From Bacillota bacterium (GTDB lineage: Bacteria; Bacillota; Clostridia; Lachnospirales; Lachnospiraceae), in the NCBI GenBank assembly GCA_902363515.1, contig CABJAN010000017.1, positions 6,529 through 70,528 on the forward strand: 64,000 bases of DNA. Direction: 5' to 3'. Numbering within the stretch: the first letter of the stretch is position 1; the number at the start of each line of letters is the position of its first letter. The notes below the pieces were generated by a model. The model was not told where the DNA came from, searched no databases, and saw nothing but the letters and a program-made list of their open reading frames with translations. Shown here piece after piece: positions 53,259 to 62,595 of this stretch. Both the position numbers and the translations under genes were made by a program.

Positions 53259-54029
53259 TCATGAATCATATTCTAAAGTTTGATTTCGGAATTCGCTAGG
53301 CTGAACTCCAGTATAAGATTTAAATGCTCTGCTAAAATAAAATCCGTCTTTGTATCCAACCAGCTCTCCTATTTTTTGTATTTCTATTTCCTTATTTTCC
53401 TGAAGAAGACGTTTTGCCTCATTCATTCGTAGGCGTATAAGATACTTAGAAGGAGTTTCGCCTGAATACTTTTTGAAAATCTTTCCCAGATATTCCTGGG
53501 TAAATCCGAATTTTTGAGCCAACGCTCCGAAGGAAATATCTTCTGTATAGTGTTCTTTAAGATATTTTTCCAGAAGCTCACAAATATTTTTTTGATCTAA
53601 ACGCCCGGAATCAGTGCGCAAAGCATGAAGCTGTCCTGTTTCAGACTGCATAGAAGTCAGGACTTTGGTCAAGGATTCGGATAATGTTTCCAATGTTACG
53701 GGTTTTAATAAATAATCCTTTACTTGAAATTTAATTGCAGACTGAGCATAGGAAAAATCGTCATATCCGCTTAAAATAATAACCTTAATATGGGGATGGT
53801 TTTTATTAAGATATTTTGCTAATTCGAGTCCATCATATTGTGGCATACGGATATCGGTAATCACCAGATTGGGACAGTTTTTTTCGATTAAGTTCCTGGC
53901 ATCCAAACCATTAGAAGCTTCTCCCGCAAGAGTAAATGGGAGGTTTAGAGATTCGATCTTTTTTATGAGATTTTTTCTTATTAAATGTTCATCTTCTACA
54001 ACAATGTATTTATAATTTTGGGTGTTCAT
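53259..54029 (-). CDS. YesN-type response regulator, AraC family (second copy)
   Basis: A 256-residue regulator, half the length of the one at 30945. The receiver domain has VVEDEH, the phospho-acceptor Asp in LVITDIRMPQYDG (about residue 55) and the Lys in YLLKPVT; a short linker leads to an AraC domain (about 155-250: ISFGALAQKFGFTQEYLGKI, then IGELVGYKDGFYFSRAFKSY). The ATG at 54029 follows AGAGAGG and overlaps the kinase gene's end by 20 bases. It likely activates the divergent sugar importer and alpha-xylosidase genes. Confidence 0.9.
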   Translation of the reverse strand: MNTQNYKYIVVEDEHLIRKNLIKKIESLNLPFTLAGEASNGLDARNLIEKNCPNLVITDIRMPQYDGLELAKYLNKNHPHIKVIILSGYDDFSYAQSAIKFQVKDYLLKPVTLETLSESLTKVLTSMQSETGQLHALRTDSGRLDQKNICELLEKYLKEHYTEDISFGALAQKFGFTQEYLGKIFKKYSGETPSKYLIRLRMNEAKRLLQENKEIEIQKIGELVGYKDGFYFSRAFKSYTGVQPSEFRNQTLEYDS

Positions 54030-55881
54030 GGTAATAATCCTCTCTTGAGTAATAAATAGGTCCACCTACAATGAAAATAGTCCGACCTGGATAAGCATTT
54101 TCGATTTTAAAGATTGCTTTTTCTCCATAGAGTAATTTTAATCGGAGATATACGTTTTTTAATCCCATACCGCCAATTTTCATGGATTTTAATTCTTCGT
54201 TCATGTCAAGGTTTTCATATAGATTCATCAATTTTTGTTTCTTTTCATTGCTCATGGTTCCTCCATTATCTTCTATTTCCAGAAGCCATAGTTGATTTTG
54301 GGTATAGGAGCGAATGGTTAAAAGCCATGGTGGGCTGGTACAAAAAGCATATTTAAAAGCATTTTCTATAATTGGTTGAATTAGAAGTTTAGGAATAAAG
54401 AAGGATTCGGTTTCCTGGGAGATAGAAATTTTGTATTCCAATTCATCTCCAAAACGAAACTTCATACACTTCAAATACTGTTCTGTATAAAAAATTTCCC
54501 TTTCTAAAGGCACAATCATTTCCTGACCAGAGGAAATATATCGAAAATAATCGCAGAGAGCACCACAGAGTTTCACAATATCTTCATTCATATCTTCTTC
54601 GGCCATGATACTGATATTTGTGAGGCTGTTATAAAGAAAATGAGGGTTAATCAGCGATTGTGTAGCCTGGAGTTTTGCCCTGGTTTCTTCTGAACGAGAA
54701 AGCAAAACTTCCTGGGAAGTAGCACGGAGTTTTTCGTACATATTTCTTATGGAGTCACATAGGATGGAGAGCTCTGTAATATTGCTGCTTGCAGAAGTAA
54801 GGTTTACTTTTTCTTCGGATAAAACACGATTAATAGTAATCTTTCCGGTTGCTCTTGTAAGTTTTTCAAGAGGTTTCGTAAGCTTTTGGGAGATATAAAA
54901 GCATATTATCATGGTTAATATAATGGAAAATCCACCAATTATGATAACCATGGTACGATAATTGAGCAATGGAAGATAGACGGATTGCTGAGTCCTTGTT
55001 ACGATTACGGCCCAATCATATTCATCAAGAGTATTATAGGTAAAGAGAACGGAGTTTCCGTCTTTTGTGGTTATAAACTGTCCATTATTGGTGGATAGCT
55101 TATTACGATTGATTTCTGCATAATAATTTTCAGAGCTTGACTCTGCATAAGGATAGACCTTTTCGTGTCTGGAGTTATAGACGGTTACCTTAATGTCTGG
55201 ATTTGAGTGTTCCATTTGTGAAACAAGAGAGAAAATAGTATCACAATCCTGAACTACTTCTACAATACCTTCAGGTTTTCCGGCTGTATCTAAAAACATT
55301 CGGATTAAAGATATAAACTTATGGTTTTTGCTGCCTTCTTTACTTGGTAAATTTTTGTTGTAAAAAGGCATTGTGAAATACTTATGACCATTTAAATTCA
55401 TAACTTCTTTGTACCAATCCATGGCTTCTAAATCTACCTTTGAAGTTCGCATCCAATATCCGGTTTCAACACAGGAACCATCCATGGTATAGAGCTTGAT
55501 CTCGGATGCAGACTGATAGGCGCCAATGATGGCTGTTACAATTTCCTGTATAGAGGTAGCTTTTTCTCTGGAAGCAACTAATGCATCTGGATTTGTACCT
55601 GTTTGACGGTACATACGGGAAAACTCCTTGAAATTACTCTTAATAGCATTAGAATATACAATGCTCATGGAGATAGTAGACATATTATCTAGCTGTGTAG
55701 TAACGGCATTGGACAGAGAGGTGCACAAATTTTCTGAATCTTTTGTTGCTTCTGCTATGGTATTGTTTTTGTAATGGGTATAAGTAAAAGTGAAGAAGAT
55801 TCCCAAAAGAACCAAAATGAATAAGCCATAAATAACGAACAGATACATCTTTTGAGAATACTGTTTTGGCGATTTTGCCAT
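54010..55881 (-). CDS. YesM-type sensor histidine kinase (second copy)
   Basis: A 623-residue membrane kinase. The first membrane segment is at about 14-33, an extracellular dCache-like sensor domain fills about 35-310, and the second segment is at about 318-337. A HAMP domain leads to the His_kinase domain with the phospho-accepting His in SLINPHFLYNSLTNI (about residue 414), N-box IIENAFKYAF and G-box GGMGLKNVYLRL. The ATG at 55881 lies five bases after AGGAGGTG; two extra codons upstream are not used. It forms a pair with the response regulator and is divergent from the binding-protein gene. Confidence 0.9.
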   Translation of the reverse strand: MAKSPKQYSQKMYLFVIYGLFILVLLGIFFTFTYTHYKNNTIAEATKDSENLCTSLSNAVTTQLDNMSTISMSIVYSNAIKSNFKEFSRMYRQTGTNPDALVASREKATSIQEIVTAIIGAYQSASEIKLYTMDGSCVETGYWMRTSKVDLEAMDWYKEVMNLNGHKYFTMPFYNKNLPSKEGSKNHKFISLIRMFLDTAGKPEGIVEVVQDCDTIFSLVSQMEHSNPDIKVTVYNSRHEKVYPYAESSSENYYAEINRNKLSTNNGQFITTKDGNSVLFTYNTLDEYDWAVIVTRTQQSVYLPLLNYRTMVIIIGGFSIILTMIICFYISQKLTKPLEKLTRATGKITINRVLSEEKVNLTSASSNITELSILCDSIRNMYEKLRATSQEVLLSRSEETRAKLQATQSLINPHFLYNSLTNISIMAEEDMNEDIVKLCGALCDYFRYISSGQEMIVPLEREIFYTEQYLKCMKFRFGDELEYKISISQETESFFIPKLLIQPIIENAFKYAFCTSPPWLLTIRSYTQNQLWLLEIEDNGGTMSNEKKQKLMNLYENLDMNEELKSMKIGGMGLKNVYLRLKLLYGEKAIFKIENAYPGRTIFIVGGPIYYSREDYYHEHPKL

Positions 55882-56067
55882 TATCACACCTCCTTTTTGA
55901 TATATAGATTATAAATGATGGTTCAAAAAAATGCAAATTAGAGTTCATTTTTGTCTATTTTGTGAATATAAGGTTTGTGGTATTATGTATTTACACCAAA
56001 GGAAACTTGTTTTATCGATAAAATATAGACGGAATTTCTAAAAGAACAAACGAATAGGAGTGAAATC

Positions 56068-57390
56068 ATGAAAAAGAATATAGTGAAAGTGTTAGGATTA
56101 TCTCTTGCGGCAATTATGGCGGCTGGTTCTTTGGCTGGTTGTGGTTCTGATAGCGGAAAGGAAGAAGGTAAGGATGGAAAGAAATCGGTTACTCTGACTT
56201 TTGGCAGCCACCAGAGTGGTCTTCCTACTACAGGAGTGGTACAGGACTTAGCAAAAGAATTTGAAGAAGAGACAGGCATTAAAATCGACTTTCAGGTATC
56301 TCCAGATGCTCAGTGGAGAGATTTGATTAAAGTAAAACTGGATTCTGGTGAGGCACCTGATATTATTTGTGCAGATACACCTATTAATTTAGCATCAAGT
56401 TTACACATGGATCAGTATTGTGTGGACTTATCTGATGAGGAATGGGTAGGAAGGATGGAAGAAAGTGCAAAGTCAGCAGTTAGTGTGGACGACAAGACAT
56501 ATGGCATTACTTTCCCAGGTGCTAAAATGTATTTTTATCTCTATAATAAAGATATTTTTGAAGAGTTAAATCTGGAAGTACCTACTACATATAATGAATT
56601 TAAAGATGTGTGTCAGACAATTTTAGATGCGGGTATCACACCGATCTATGAAGCTACCACAAATGGATGGCATCAGGTACTGCCTCTGTTTGAAACAGGC
56701 GGATTATGGCTGGCTGATGATCCGGAAATCTATGATAAATTAAATGCTAATGAAATAGATTTAGATGAGATTCCTCATTTACTTACTATTATTGAACAAC
56801 TTCAGGAATGCGCAGAAGCAGGATACTTTGGTACAGACTATTTAAGCAATGCATGGGAAAATGCAAAAGAAGCTATAGCAACAGAGAAATGTGCCATGAC
56901 TGTGGCAGAACTTGGATTCAGAGGGGAAGTAGAAGCAGATTATCCAGATTTTAAAGCGACAGAGAAGTTAGGCGCATTTGTTATGCCTTGGGGTGATAAT
57001 AAAGCGATTGGTGTAAATCCTGCAAGTAATGCTTACTTTATTAACAAGGAAAGCGAACATATAGACGAAGCAAAGCAGTTTTTTGAGTTTCTTGCAAGAC
57101 CGGAGAACCTTCAGAAGCGTTTAGAAGGTCAGACTAATTTAAGCGCACTCTGCTGGCCAGAAATTGAAAGCAAATATTCTGAGGAAGACCAGGCTATGCT
57201 GGATTCTCTGGAAAAAGCAAATGTTGTGCAGACATCTGTAAACTACATTGATAGCCAGTGGATGGATATTGGTAAAGATTTAGAGGCAATGTATACAGGA
57301 GCATCTACACCGGAGGATGTATTAAAGACTATTATGGACCGCCGAACAGAACAGGCAGAATTACAGAAGGATCCGGGTTGGACAAAGTAA
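56068..57390 (+). CDS. Sugar ABC transporter substrate-binding lipoprotein
   Basis: A 440-residue binding protein of family 1 (MalE/UgpB type). The lipobox is SLAGCGS (Cys about residue 24), followed by a charged linker. Body features include GVVQDLAKEFEEETGIKIDF and the YNKDIFEELNLEVPTTYNEF segment (about residue 150), typical of oligosaccharide binders. AATAGGAGTG precedes the ATG. It should capture a sugar on which the alpha-xylosidase acts, such as isoprimeverose or xyloglucan fragments. Confidence 0.9.
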   Translation: MKKNIVKVLGLSLAAIMAAGSLAGCGSDSGKEEGKDGKKSVTLTFGSHQSGLPTTGVVQDLAKEFEEETGIKIDFQVSPDAQWRDLIKVKLDSGEAPDIICADTPINLASSLHMDQYCVDLSDEEWVGRMEESAKSAVSVDDKTYGITFPGAKMYFYLYNKDIFEELNLEVPTTYNEFKDVCQTILDAGITPIYEATTNGWHQVLPLFETGGLWLADDPEIYDKLNANEIDLDEIPHLLTIIEQLQECAEAGYFGTDYLSNAWENAKEAIATEKCAMTVAELGFRGEVEADYPDFKATEKLGAFVMPWGDNKAIGVNPASNAYFINKESEHIDEAKQFFEFLARPENLQKRLEGQTNLSALCWPEIESKYSEEDQAMLDSLEKANVVQTSVNYIDSQWMDIGKDLEAMYTGASTPEDVLKTIMDRRTEQAELQKDPGWTK

Positions 57391-57417
57391 AGATATAATC
57401 TGGATAGTGAAGTAGAG

Positions 57418-57461
57418 AGGTGTCCAAGGCAAAATGCTTTTGAGACACCTTCTTTATTTTG
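57418..57461 (+). terminator. Partial terminator between binding-protein and permease genes
   Basis: AGGTGTC (57418-57424) pairs with GACACCT (57444-57450), followed by TCTTTATTTT. Located between binding-protein and permease genes of one operon, it probably lets through part of the transcripts and so favours the binding protein. Confidence 0.6.
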
Positions 57462-57502
57462 AGAGAATCGGTTTCAAACTGGTATTCAGGAGGTTAAAGA
57501 CT

Positions 57503-58381
57503 ATGAATAGAAAGAAGTTATACCCATGGTATTTTGCGGCAGGAGCAGCGTTAGTATATTTTCTCCTGTGCTTTTTACCTGGAATTTTAGGAATTGGATA
57601 TTCTTTTACAGATTGGAATAATTTTACAAATGAAGTTAATTTTGTGGGGCTTGATAATTATAAACAGATTTTTGAAGGGAATTCAGAGTATGTTAAATAT
57701 ATTATAAATACAGTGGTATTTACCATTGTTACTACTGTAGCTAAAACCGTAGTTGGTCTGGCTTTGGCATTGCTTTTAACGCAAAAGTTTATCAAGTGTA
57801 AGAATTTTCAGAGGATGATTATCTTTTCACCTCAAGTTATGTCTTATCTGGTGGTTGGTCTTGTGTTTAAAAGTATGCTCCATCCTACAACTGGATTTTT
57901 AAACAATTTTCTGAGAAGTATTGGTTTGGATGGATTAGCAGAAAACTGGCTTACAGATTTGCAATTGGTGTTTCCTACCGTTATGGCAGTAGATACCTGG
58001 AAAGGCATGGGATACATTATGGTGGTTGTTATAGCTGGGTTGCTTTCTATATCGCCTGAATATTATGAGGCGGCCAGCATTGATGGCGCCACTTTCTTTC
58101 AGAAGCTTAGATGTATTACATTACCATTGCTAAAGCCGGTGTTGGTGAATGTAACCGTATTAAATGTAACTTATGGACTCCGCGTGTTTGATATGATTTA
58201 TTCTCTGACTAATGGAGGCCCTGGAAATGCAACAGGAGTTATTAATACTGCAGTATACAAGGAATTTTCAAAAGGAAATCTGGCAATGGGAACCACCTTA
58301 TCCAGTGTTCTGTTTTTCGTAATGCTAGCTCTATTGTATTTTATTATTAAATCTATGGAAAATAAGGAGGTTGAGGCATAA
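57503..58381 (+). CDS. Sugar ABC transporter permease (MalF/UgpA type)
   Basis: A 292-residue permease with six membrane segments, beginning MNRKKLYPWYFAAGAALVYF. The GYSFTDWNNF segment and EAA loop EYYEAASIDGATFFQKLRCI (about residues 189-208) are typical of the MalF group. The ATG at 57503 follows AGGAGG; the upstream frame to 57434 crosses the terminator hairpin. Its stop overlaps the next permease's start by one base. Confidence 0.92.
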   Translation: MNRKKLYPWYFAAGAALVYFLLCFLPGILGIGYSFTDWNNFTNEVNFVGLDNYKQIFEGNSEYVKYIINTVVFTIVTTVAKTVVGLALALLLTQKFIKCKNFQRMIIFSPQVMSYLVVGLVFKSMLHPTTGFLNNFLRSIGLDGLAENWLTDLQLVFPTVMAVDTWKGMGYIMVVVIAGLLSISPEYYEAASIDGATFFQKLRCITLPLLKPVLVNVTVLNVTYGLRVFDMIYSLTNGGPGNATGVINTAVYKEFSKGNLAMGTTLSSVLFFVMLALLYFIIKSMENKEVEA

Positions 58382-59208
58382 TGGGCAAAACAGGAAAAAT
58401 GATAGGGCACATTATAGGTAATATTGTGGCCGCCTTTATAAGTCTGATTGTAATCATACCTCTGGTGGTATTGTTTTTGAACTCTTTTAAAACATCTGCG
58501 GAAGCAAATAAAATGACTCTTTCTCTTCCCGCAGAGTGGATGTTTGAAAATTATGCTACGGTTATTGAACAGGGAAAGTTGGTTTCTTCCTTTTTTAACG
58601 GGCTTCTTTATGCAACCTGCAGTGTAGTGGTTGTGGTTATTCTGGTTTCAGCAGCATCTTTTGTAATATCCAGAAACCAGAAGGGTGTTAATAAGTTTTT
58701 ATATTACTTTATCATCTCTGGTATTGCAATGCCTATTAATAATGTTGCTTTGATGAAGGTTATGCAGGCATTCCATTTGGTTAATACAAGAATCGGAATC
58801 ATTCTTTTATATGCTGCGATTAACATTCCTCTTAGTTTGTTTCTGGCATATGGTTTTGTGAGTACCATTCCAAGGGAAATTGATGAGGCGGCAGTTTTAG
58901 ACGGATGTACACCAATACAGTTGTTTGTGAAAGTTATAGCGCCATTATTAAAGCCTATTATTTCCACATTATTTGTGCTTGATTTTATGGCTGTATGGAA
59001 TGACTTTACAATGCCTTTATATTATTTAAATAATTCAAAACAGTGGCCTATGACATTGGCGGTATACAATTTCTTTGGAGCATTTGAAAATTCGTGGAAC
59101 TTAGTGGCAGCAGATATTATGTTGACATTACTTCCAGTATTAGTGGTATTCATTCTTGGCCAGAAGTATATTGTAGGCGGTGTGGCGGCTGGTTCCGTAA
59201 AAGGCTGA
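58381..59208 (+). CDS. Sugar ABC transporter permease (MalG/UgpE type)
   Basis: A 275-residue partner permease with six segments. The EAA loop is EIDEAAVLDGCTPIQLFVKV (about residues 161-180), and the end (GQKYIVGGVAAGSVKG) is the usual MalG-type C-terminus. One-base overlap with the preceding permease ensures coupled translation. No ATPase gene is present, so a shared MsmK-like ATPase is presumed. Confidence 0.92.
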   Translation: MGKTGKMIGHIIGNIVAAFISLIVIIPLVVLFLNSFKTSAEANKMTLSLPAEWMFENYATVIEQGKLVSSFFNGLLYATCSVVVVVILVSAASFVISRNQKGVNKFLYYFIISGIAMPINNVALMKVMQAFHLVNTRIGIILLYAAINIPLSLFLAYGFVSTIPREIDEAAVLDGCTPIQLFVKVIAPLLKPIISTLFVLDFMAVWNDFTMPLYYLNNSKQWPMTLAVYNFFGAFENSWNLVAADIMLTLLPVLVVFILGQKYIVGGVAAGSVKG

Positions 59209-59228
59209 TAGAAAGGAGAATTTGTTTT

Positions 59229-61481
59229 ATGAAATTTACAGATGGATATTGGTGCATAAAAAAGGAAATGACACCACTTTATGCAGTGGAATATTCTTCA
59301 AGTAGAAGAGAAGGAAATGATTTGGTGATTTATGCTCCTGGAAAACATATTTCAAGTAGAGGAGATATTTTAAACCTGGGAATGTTGACCATTCGTCTTT
59401 CCAGTCCCATGGAAGATGTAATAAAGGTATCAGTAATGCATTTTGAAGGAACTGCTTATAATGGACCTTTTGCAGAAGTAAAAGAGACATCTCCGGAAGT
59501 TCTAATAGAGGAGACGGAGGATTTTATTATTTATCAAACAGGAAAAACCAAGGCGGTAATTGATAAACGTCCAAATTCCTGGGGGGTTCGATTCCTGGAG
59601 GGCGACAGGGAACTGACCAATACCGGTTTCAGAAATATGGCGCATATTTTGAATCATGAGACAGGAAAAGCCTATACGGTAGAGGCTCTTGCTATTGATG
59701 TAGATGAGTATATCTACGGTCTTGGAGAACGTTTTACACCGTTTGTTAAAAATGGCCAGGTTGTAGAGATGTGGAATGAAGACGGTGGTACAGCAAGTGA
59801 AATTGCTTATAAAAATATTCCATTTTATATTACAAATAAAGGCTATGGAGTGCTTTTGGATGATGAAGGTGATGCGTCCTATGAAATAGCAAGTGAAAAG
59901 GTAGAGAGAATTCAGTTTTCAGTAGAAGGACAGCGTCTGAATTATTATGTGATTAATGGAGGTACACCAAAAGGAACCATTGAAAAATATACGGAATTAA
60001 CTGGAAAACCGGCGCTTCCACCTGCATGGTCCTTTGGTTTGTGGCTGACCACTTCTTTTACTACAAATTATGATGAAGAGACCACAAGCAGTTTTATTCA
60101 AGGCATGGCAGATCGAGATATTCCTTTGCATGTGTTCCATTTTGACTGTTATTGGATGGAAGCATATGAATGGTGTAACTTTACGTGGGATCCAAAGACT
60201 TTCCCGGATCCCAAAGGTATGCTGCAGAGATATCATGAAAAAGGATTAAAAATCTGTGTTTGGATAAATCCATATATTGGACAGAAATCTCCTCTTTTCA
60301 GAGAAGGAATGGAGCATGGATATTTAATTAAGAAAAGCAATGGTGATGTATGGCAGACGGATATGTGGCAGGCAGGAATGGGTCTGGTGGATTTCACAAA
60401 TCCCAAGGCAGTGGTATGGTATCAGGAAAAATTAAAAACATTGCTGGATATGGGCGTGGATTGCTTTAAAACAGATTTTGGTGAGAGAATCCCTGTAAAG
60501 GATATTGTATATTTTAATGGTTCTGATCCAGTTAAGATGCACAATTATTATACCTATCTTTATAATAAGGCAGTTTTTGATTTGCTGGTGCGAGAAAGAG
60601 GAGAAGGCGAGGCTGTACTCTTTGCCCGGTCTGCAACTGTGGGAGGTCAGAAATTCCCTGCACACTGGGGCGGTGATTGTTCTGCCAGCTATCCATCCAT
60701 GGCGGAAACCTTGAGAAGCGGACTTTCTTTAGCGTGTGCAGGTTTTGGATTTTGGAGTCATGATATCAGTGGTTTTGAAAATACAGCTCCTGCAGATATT
60801 TATAAAAGATGGTGCCAATTTGGTCTGCTGAGTTCTCATAGCCGCCTTCATGGTTCTTCTTCCTATCGTGTGCCATGGCTGTTTGATGATGAGGCATGTG
60901 ATGTTCTGCGCAAATTTGTAAAGTTAAAATGTAGATTAATGCCTTATTTATATCAGCAGGCGGTTGTTACTCATGAAAAAGGAATTCCTATGATGCGCCC
61001 GATGTTTGTGGAATTTCCGGAAGACAGAACATGCGAAACTTTGGACAAACAGTATATGTTAGGTGATGCGCTGCTTGTTGCGCCAATTTTTAAAGAGTCC
61101 GGAGAAGTGGAATATTATCTTCCAAATGGAAAATGGTATAATCTTCTTCTTAACAAGACAGTGGAAGGTGGAAAATGGCATAAAGAAACCTACGATTATT
61201 TTTCAATGCCATTGTTGGCCAGAGCAAATACGATTTTACCTATTGGCAGCAATGAGCGGAGTCCAGAGTATGACTATACAGATGATACAACGGTTTGTCT
61301 TATATGCTTTGAAGATGGGTGCGAGAGTGTATGCACAATTCCTGATTTGAAAGGAAATCCTTCAGTTCTTGTCCATGCTAAAAGAGAAGGAAATGTAATG
61401 AATGTCTGGACAGAGGGGGAAAAGGTCGGCTTCAAGTATCAGATTCTGGGAGACGAAGAGTTAGAAATAGTTACGCTATAA
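59229..61481 (+). CDS. yicI: Alpha-xylosidase, GH31 (YicI type)
   Basis: A 750-residue GH31 enzyme that resembles E. coli YicI along much of its length (from memory of that sequence). The nucleophile Asp lies in GVDCFKTDFGERIPVKD (about residue 417), the acid Asp in AHWGGDCSASYPSMAETL (about 483), and GFGFWSHDISGFENTAPADI and LLSSHSRLHGSSSYRVPW follow. The KTDFGE form is the one seen in YicI alpha-xylosidases rather than alpha-glucosidases. There is no signal peptide. The ATG at 59229 follows AAAGGAG. It removes alpha-xylosyl residues from imported oligosaccharides, matching the ABC genes before it. Confidence 0.9.
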   Translation: MKFTDGYWCIKKEMTPLYAVEYSSSRREGNDLVIYAPGKHISSRGDILNLGMLTIRLSSPMEDVIKVSVMHFEGTAYNGPFAEVKETSPEVLIEETEDFIIYQTGKTKAVIDKRPNSWGVRFLEGDRELTNTGFRNMAHILNHETGKAYTVEALAIDVDEYIYGLGERFTPFVKNGQVVEMWNEDGGTASEIAYKNIPFYITNKGYGVLLDDEGDASYEIASEKVERIQFSVEGQRLNYYVINGGTPKGTIEKYTELTGKPALPPAWSFGLWLTTSFTTNYDEETTSSFIQGMADRDIPLHVFHFDCYWMEAYEWCNFTWDPKTFPDPKGMLQRYHEKGLKICVWINPYIGQKSPLFREGMEHGYLIKKSNGDVWQTDMWQAGMGLVDFTNPKAVVWYQEKLKTLLDMGVDCFKTDFGERIPVKDIVYFNGSDPVKMHNYYTYLYNKAVFDLLVRERGEGEAVLFARSATVGGQKFPAHWGGDCSASYPSMAETLRSGLSLACAGFGFWSHDISGFENTAPADIYKRWCQFGLLSSHSRLHGSSSYRVPWLFDDEACDVLRKFVKLKCRLMPYLYQQAVVTHEKGIPMMRPMFVEFPEDRTCETLDKQYMLGDALLVAPIFKESGEVEYYLPNGKWYNLLLNKTVEGGKWHKETYDYFSMPLLARANTILPIGSNERSPEYDYTDDTTVCLICFEDGCESVCTIPDLKGNPSVLVHAKREGNVMNVWTEGEKVGFKYQILGDEELEIVTL

Positions 61482-61488
61482 AAAATTC

Positions 61489-61519
61489 AAGGGGCTGCGT
61501 GAAAACAGCTCCTTTATTG
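61489..61519 (+). terminator. Terminator after the alpha-xylosidase gene
   Basis: AAGGGGCTG (61489-61497) pairs with CAGCTCCTT (61506-61514), with one G-U pair, followed by TATTG. It closes the sugar-uptake operon. The gap to 61653 holds no further recognisable element. Confidence 0.65.
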
Positions 61520-61653
61520 TGTCTTTAGTAAGTGTTCTTTACTAGGGGTGTTTAGTACATAACTGCGAGAAAATCTTTAAAAGCTGGTAGAATGGTGGTA
61601 TTCTAAAAACAAATTAAAAATTCACATAAGATTACAATAAGGAGAAATATGGC

Positions 61654-62433
61654 ATGAAGTTAGTGACATTTAACATACGTTGTGATTACGGACAGGATGG
61701 AGAGAATTGCTTTCAGTTTAGAAAATCATTTATTAAGCAAAAAATATTATATGAAAAGCCGGATGTAATCTGTTTTCAGGAGGTTCTGCCTCATGTCGCG
61801 GTGTGGCTCAAGGAAGAATTAGAGGATTATTATGTGGTCGGATGTGGCAGAAGCAAAGAATTGGACAATGAACAGATGTCTGTTGCTTATAGGAAAGAAA
61901 AATGGAACCTTATTTCCATGGACACGTTCTGGCTATCAGAAACTCCATTTGTGCCGGGGAGCAGGTGTCGGGAGCAGTCTGAATGTCCAAGAGTTTGTAC
62001 GGAGGTAGTGTTAGAGGATTTACAGGAGAAGAAAGTTTTTCGGCTTATGAATGTGCACTTGGATCACCTGGGAGCAGAAGCCAGGAGACTGGGGGTGAAT
62101 CAAATATTGAAAAAGGCAGAAGGAGAACTTTTGCTTCCAGATATTCCGGTGATTCTGGCAGGAGATTTTAATGCGGAGCCAGGTGCATGGGAAATCCAGA
62201 AAATAGAAAGAGAATCAGATTATGTAAATCTTACAAAGGGAATTGGAGTGACCTTTCATGGCTTTTTGCCGGAAGAAGTAGAAGAATCTATTGACTATGT
62301 GTATCTTCATAACTCTGAAAAGGAAAATGTAGAAAAATTAAAATGTACCACAGTGGAAAAATGGGAAGATAAGGAAGGAAATGTGTGGCTGTCAGATCAT
62401 TATCCAGTGTGTGTGAACCTTGAATGGTGTTAA
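61654..62433 (+). CDS. Endonuclease/exonuclease/phosphatase (EEP) family protein
   Basis: A 259-residue EEP-fold hydrolase. Typical motifs: MKLVTFNIRCD at the start, PDVICFQEVLPH (catalytic Glu about residue 48), NVHLDHLG, LAGDFNAEPGAWE (about 170) and LSDHYPVCVNLE (His about 252). These residues bind a metal and cleave phosphodiester or phosphomonoester bonds. There is no signal peptide. Substrate could be nucleic acid or a small phospho-compound; it cannot be told apart here. AAGGAGAAA precedes the ATG. Confidence 0.87.
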   Translation: MKLVTFNIRCDYGQDGENCFQFRKSFIKQKILYEKPDVICFQEVLPHVAVWLKEELEDYYVVGCGRSKELDNEQMSVAYRKEKWNLISMDTFWLSETPFVPGSRCREQSECPRVCTEVVLEDLQEKKVFRLMNVHLDHLGAEARRLGVNQILKKAEGELLLPDIPVILAGDFNAEPGAWEIQKIERESDYVNLTKGIGVTFHGFLPEEVEESIDYVYLHNSEKENVEKLKCTTVEKWEDKEGNVWLSDHYPVCVNLEWC

Positions 62434-62534
62434 TAAATTTGACAATAGAAGAGATATAGGATTCCCCTGTTCATTTATTTAGTGAATTTTTACTGAATCA
62501 GTAAGATGTTCTTAAGAGCAAGAGTTTTATGACA

Positions 62535-62558
62535 CCCAATGCCTTAGATGGCATTGGG
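62535..62558. repeat. Nine-bp inverted repeat in the gap before the Rpn-type gene
   Basis: CCCAATGCC (62535-62543) and GGCATTGGG (62550-62558) are perfect complements with a six-base loop. A smaller pair, CGGCAGTA/TACTACCG, follows at about 62573-62592. No U-tract is present. They lie 3' to both convergent neighbours. Confidence 0.55.
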
Positions 62559-62595
62559 ACAGATGTGCCTCGGCAGTACAGAGTTACTACCGACT

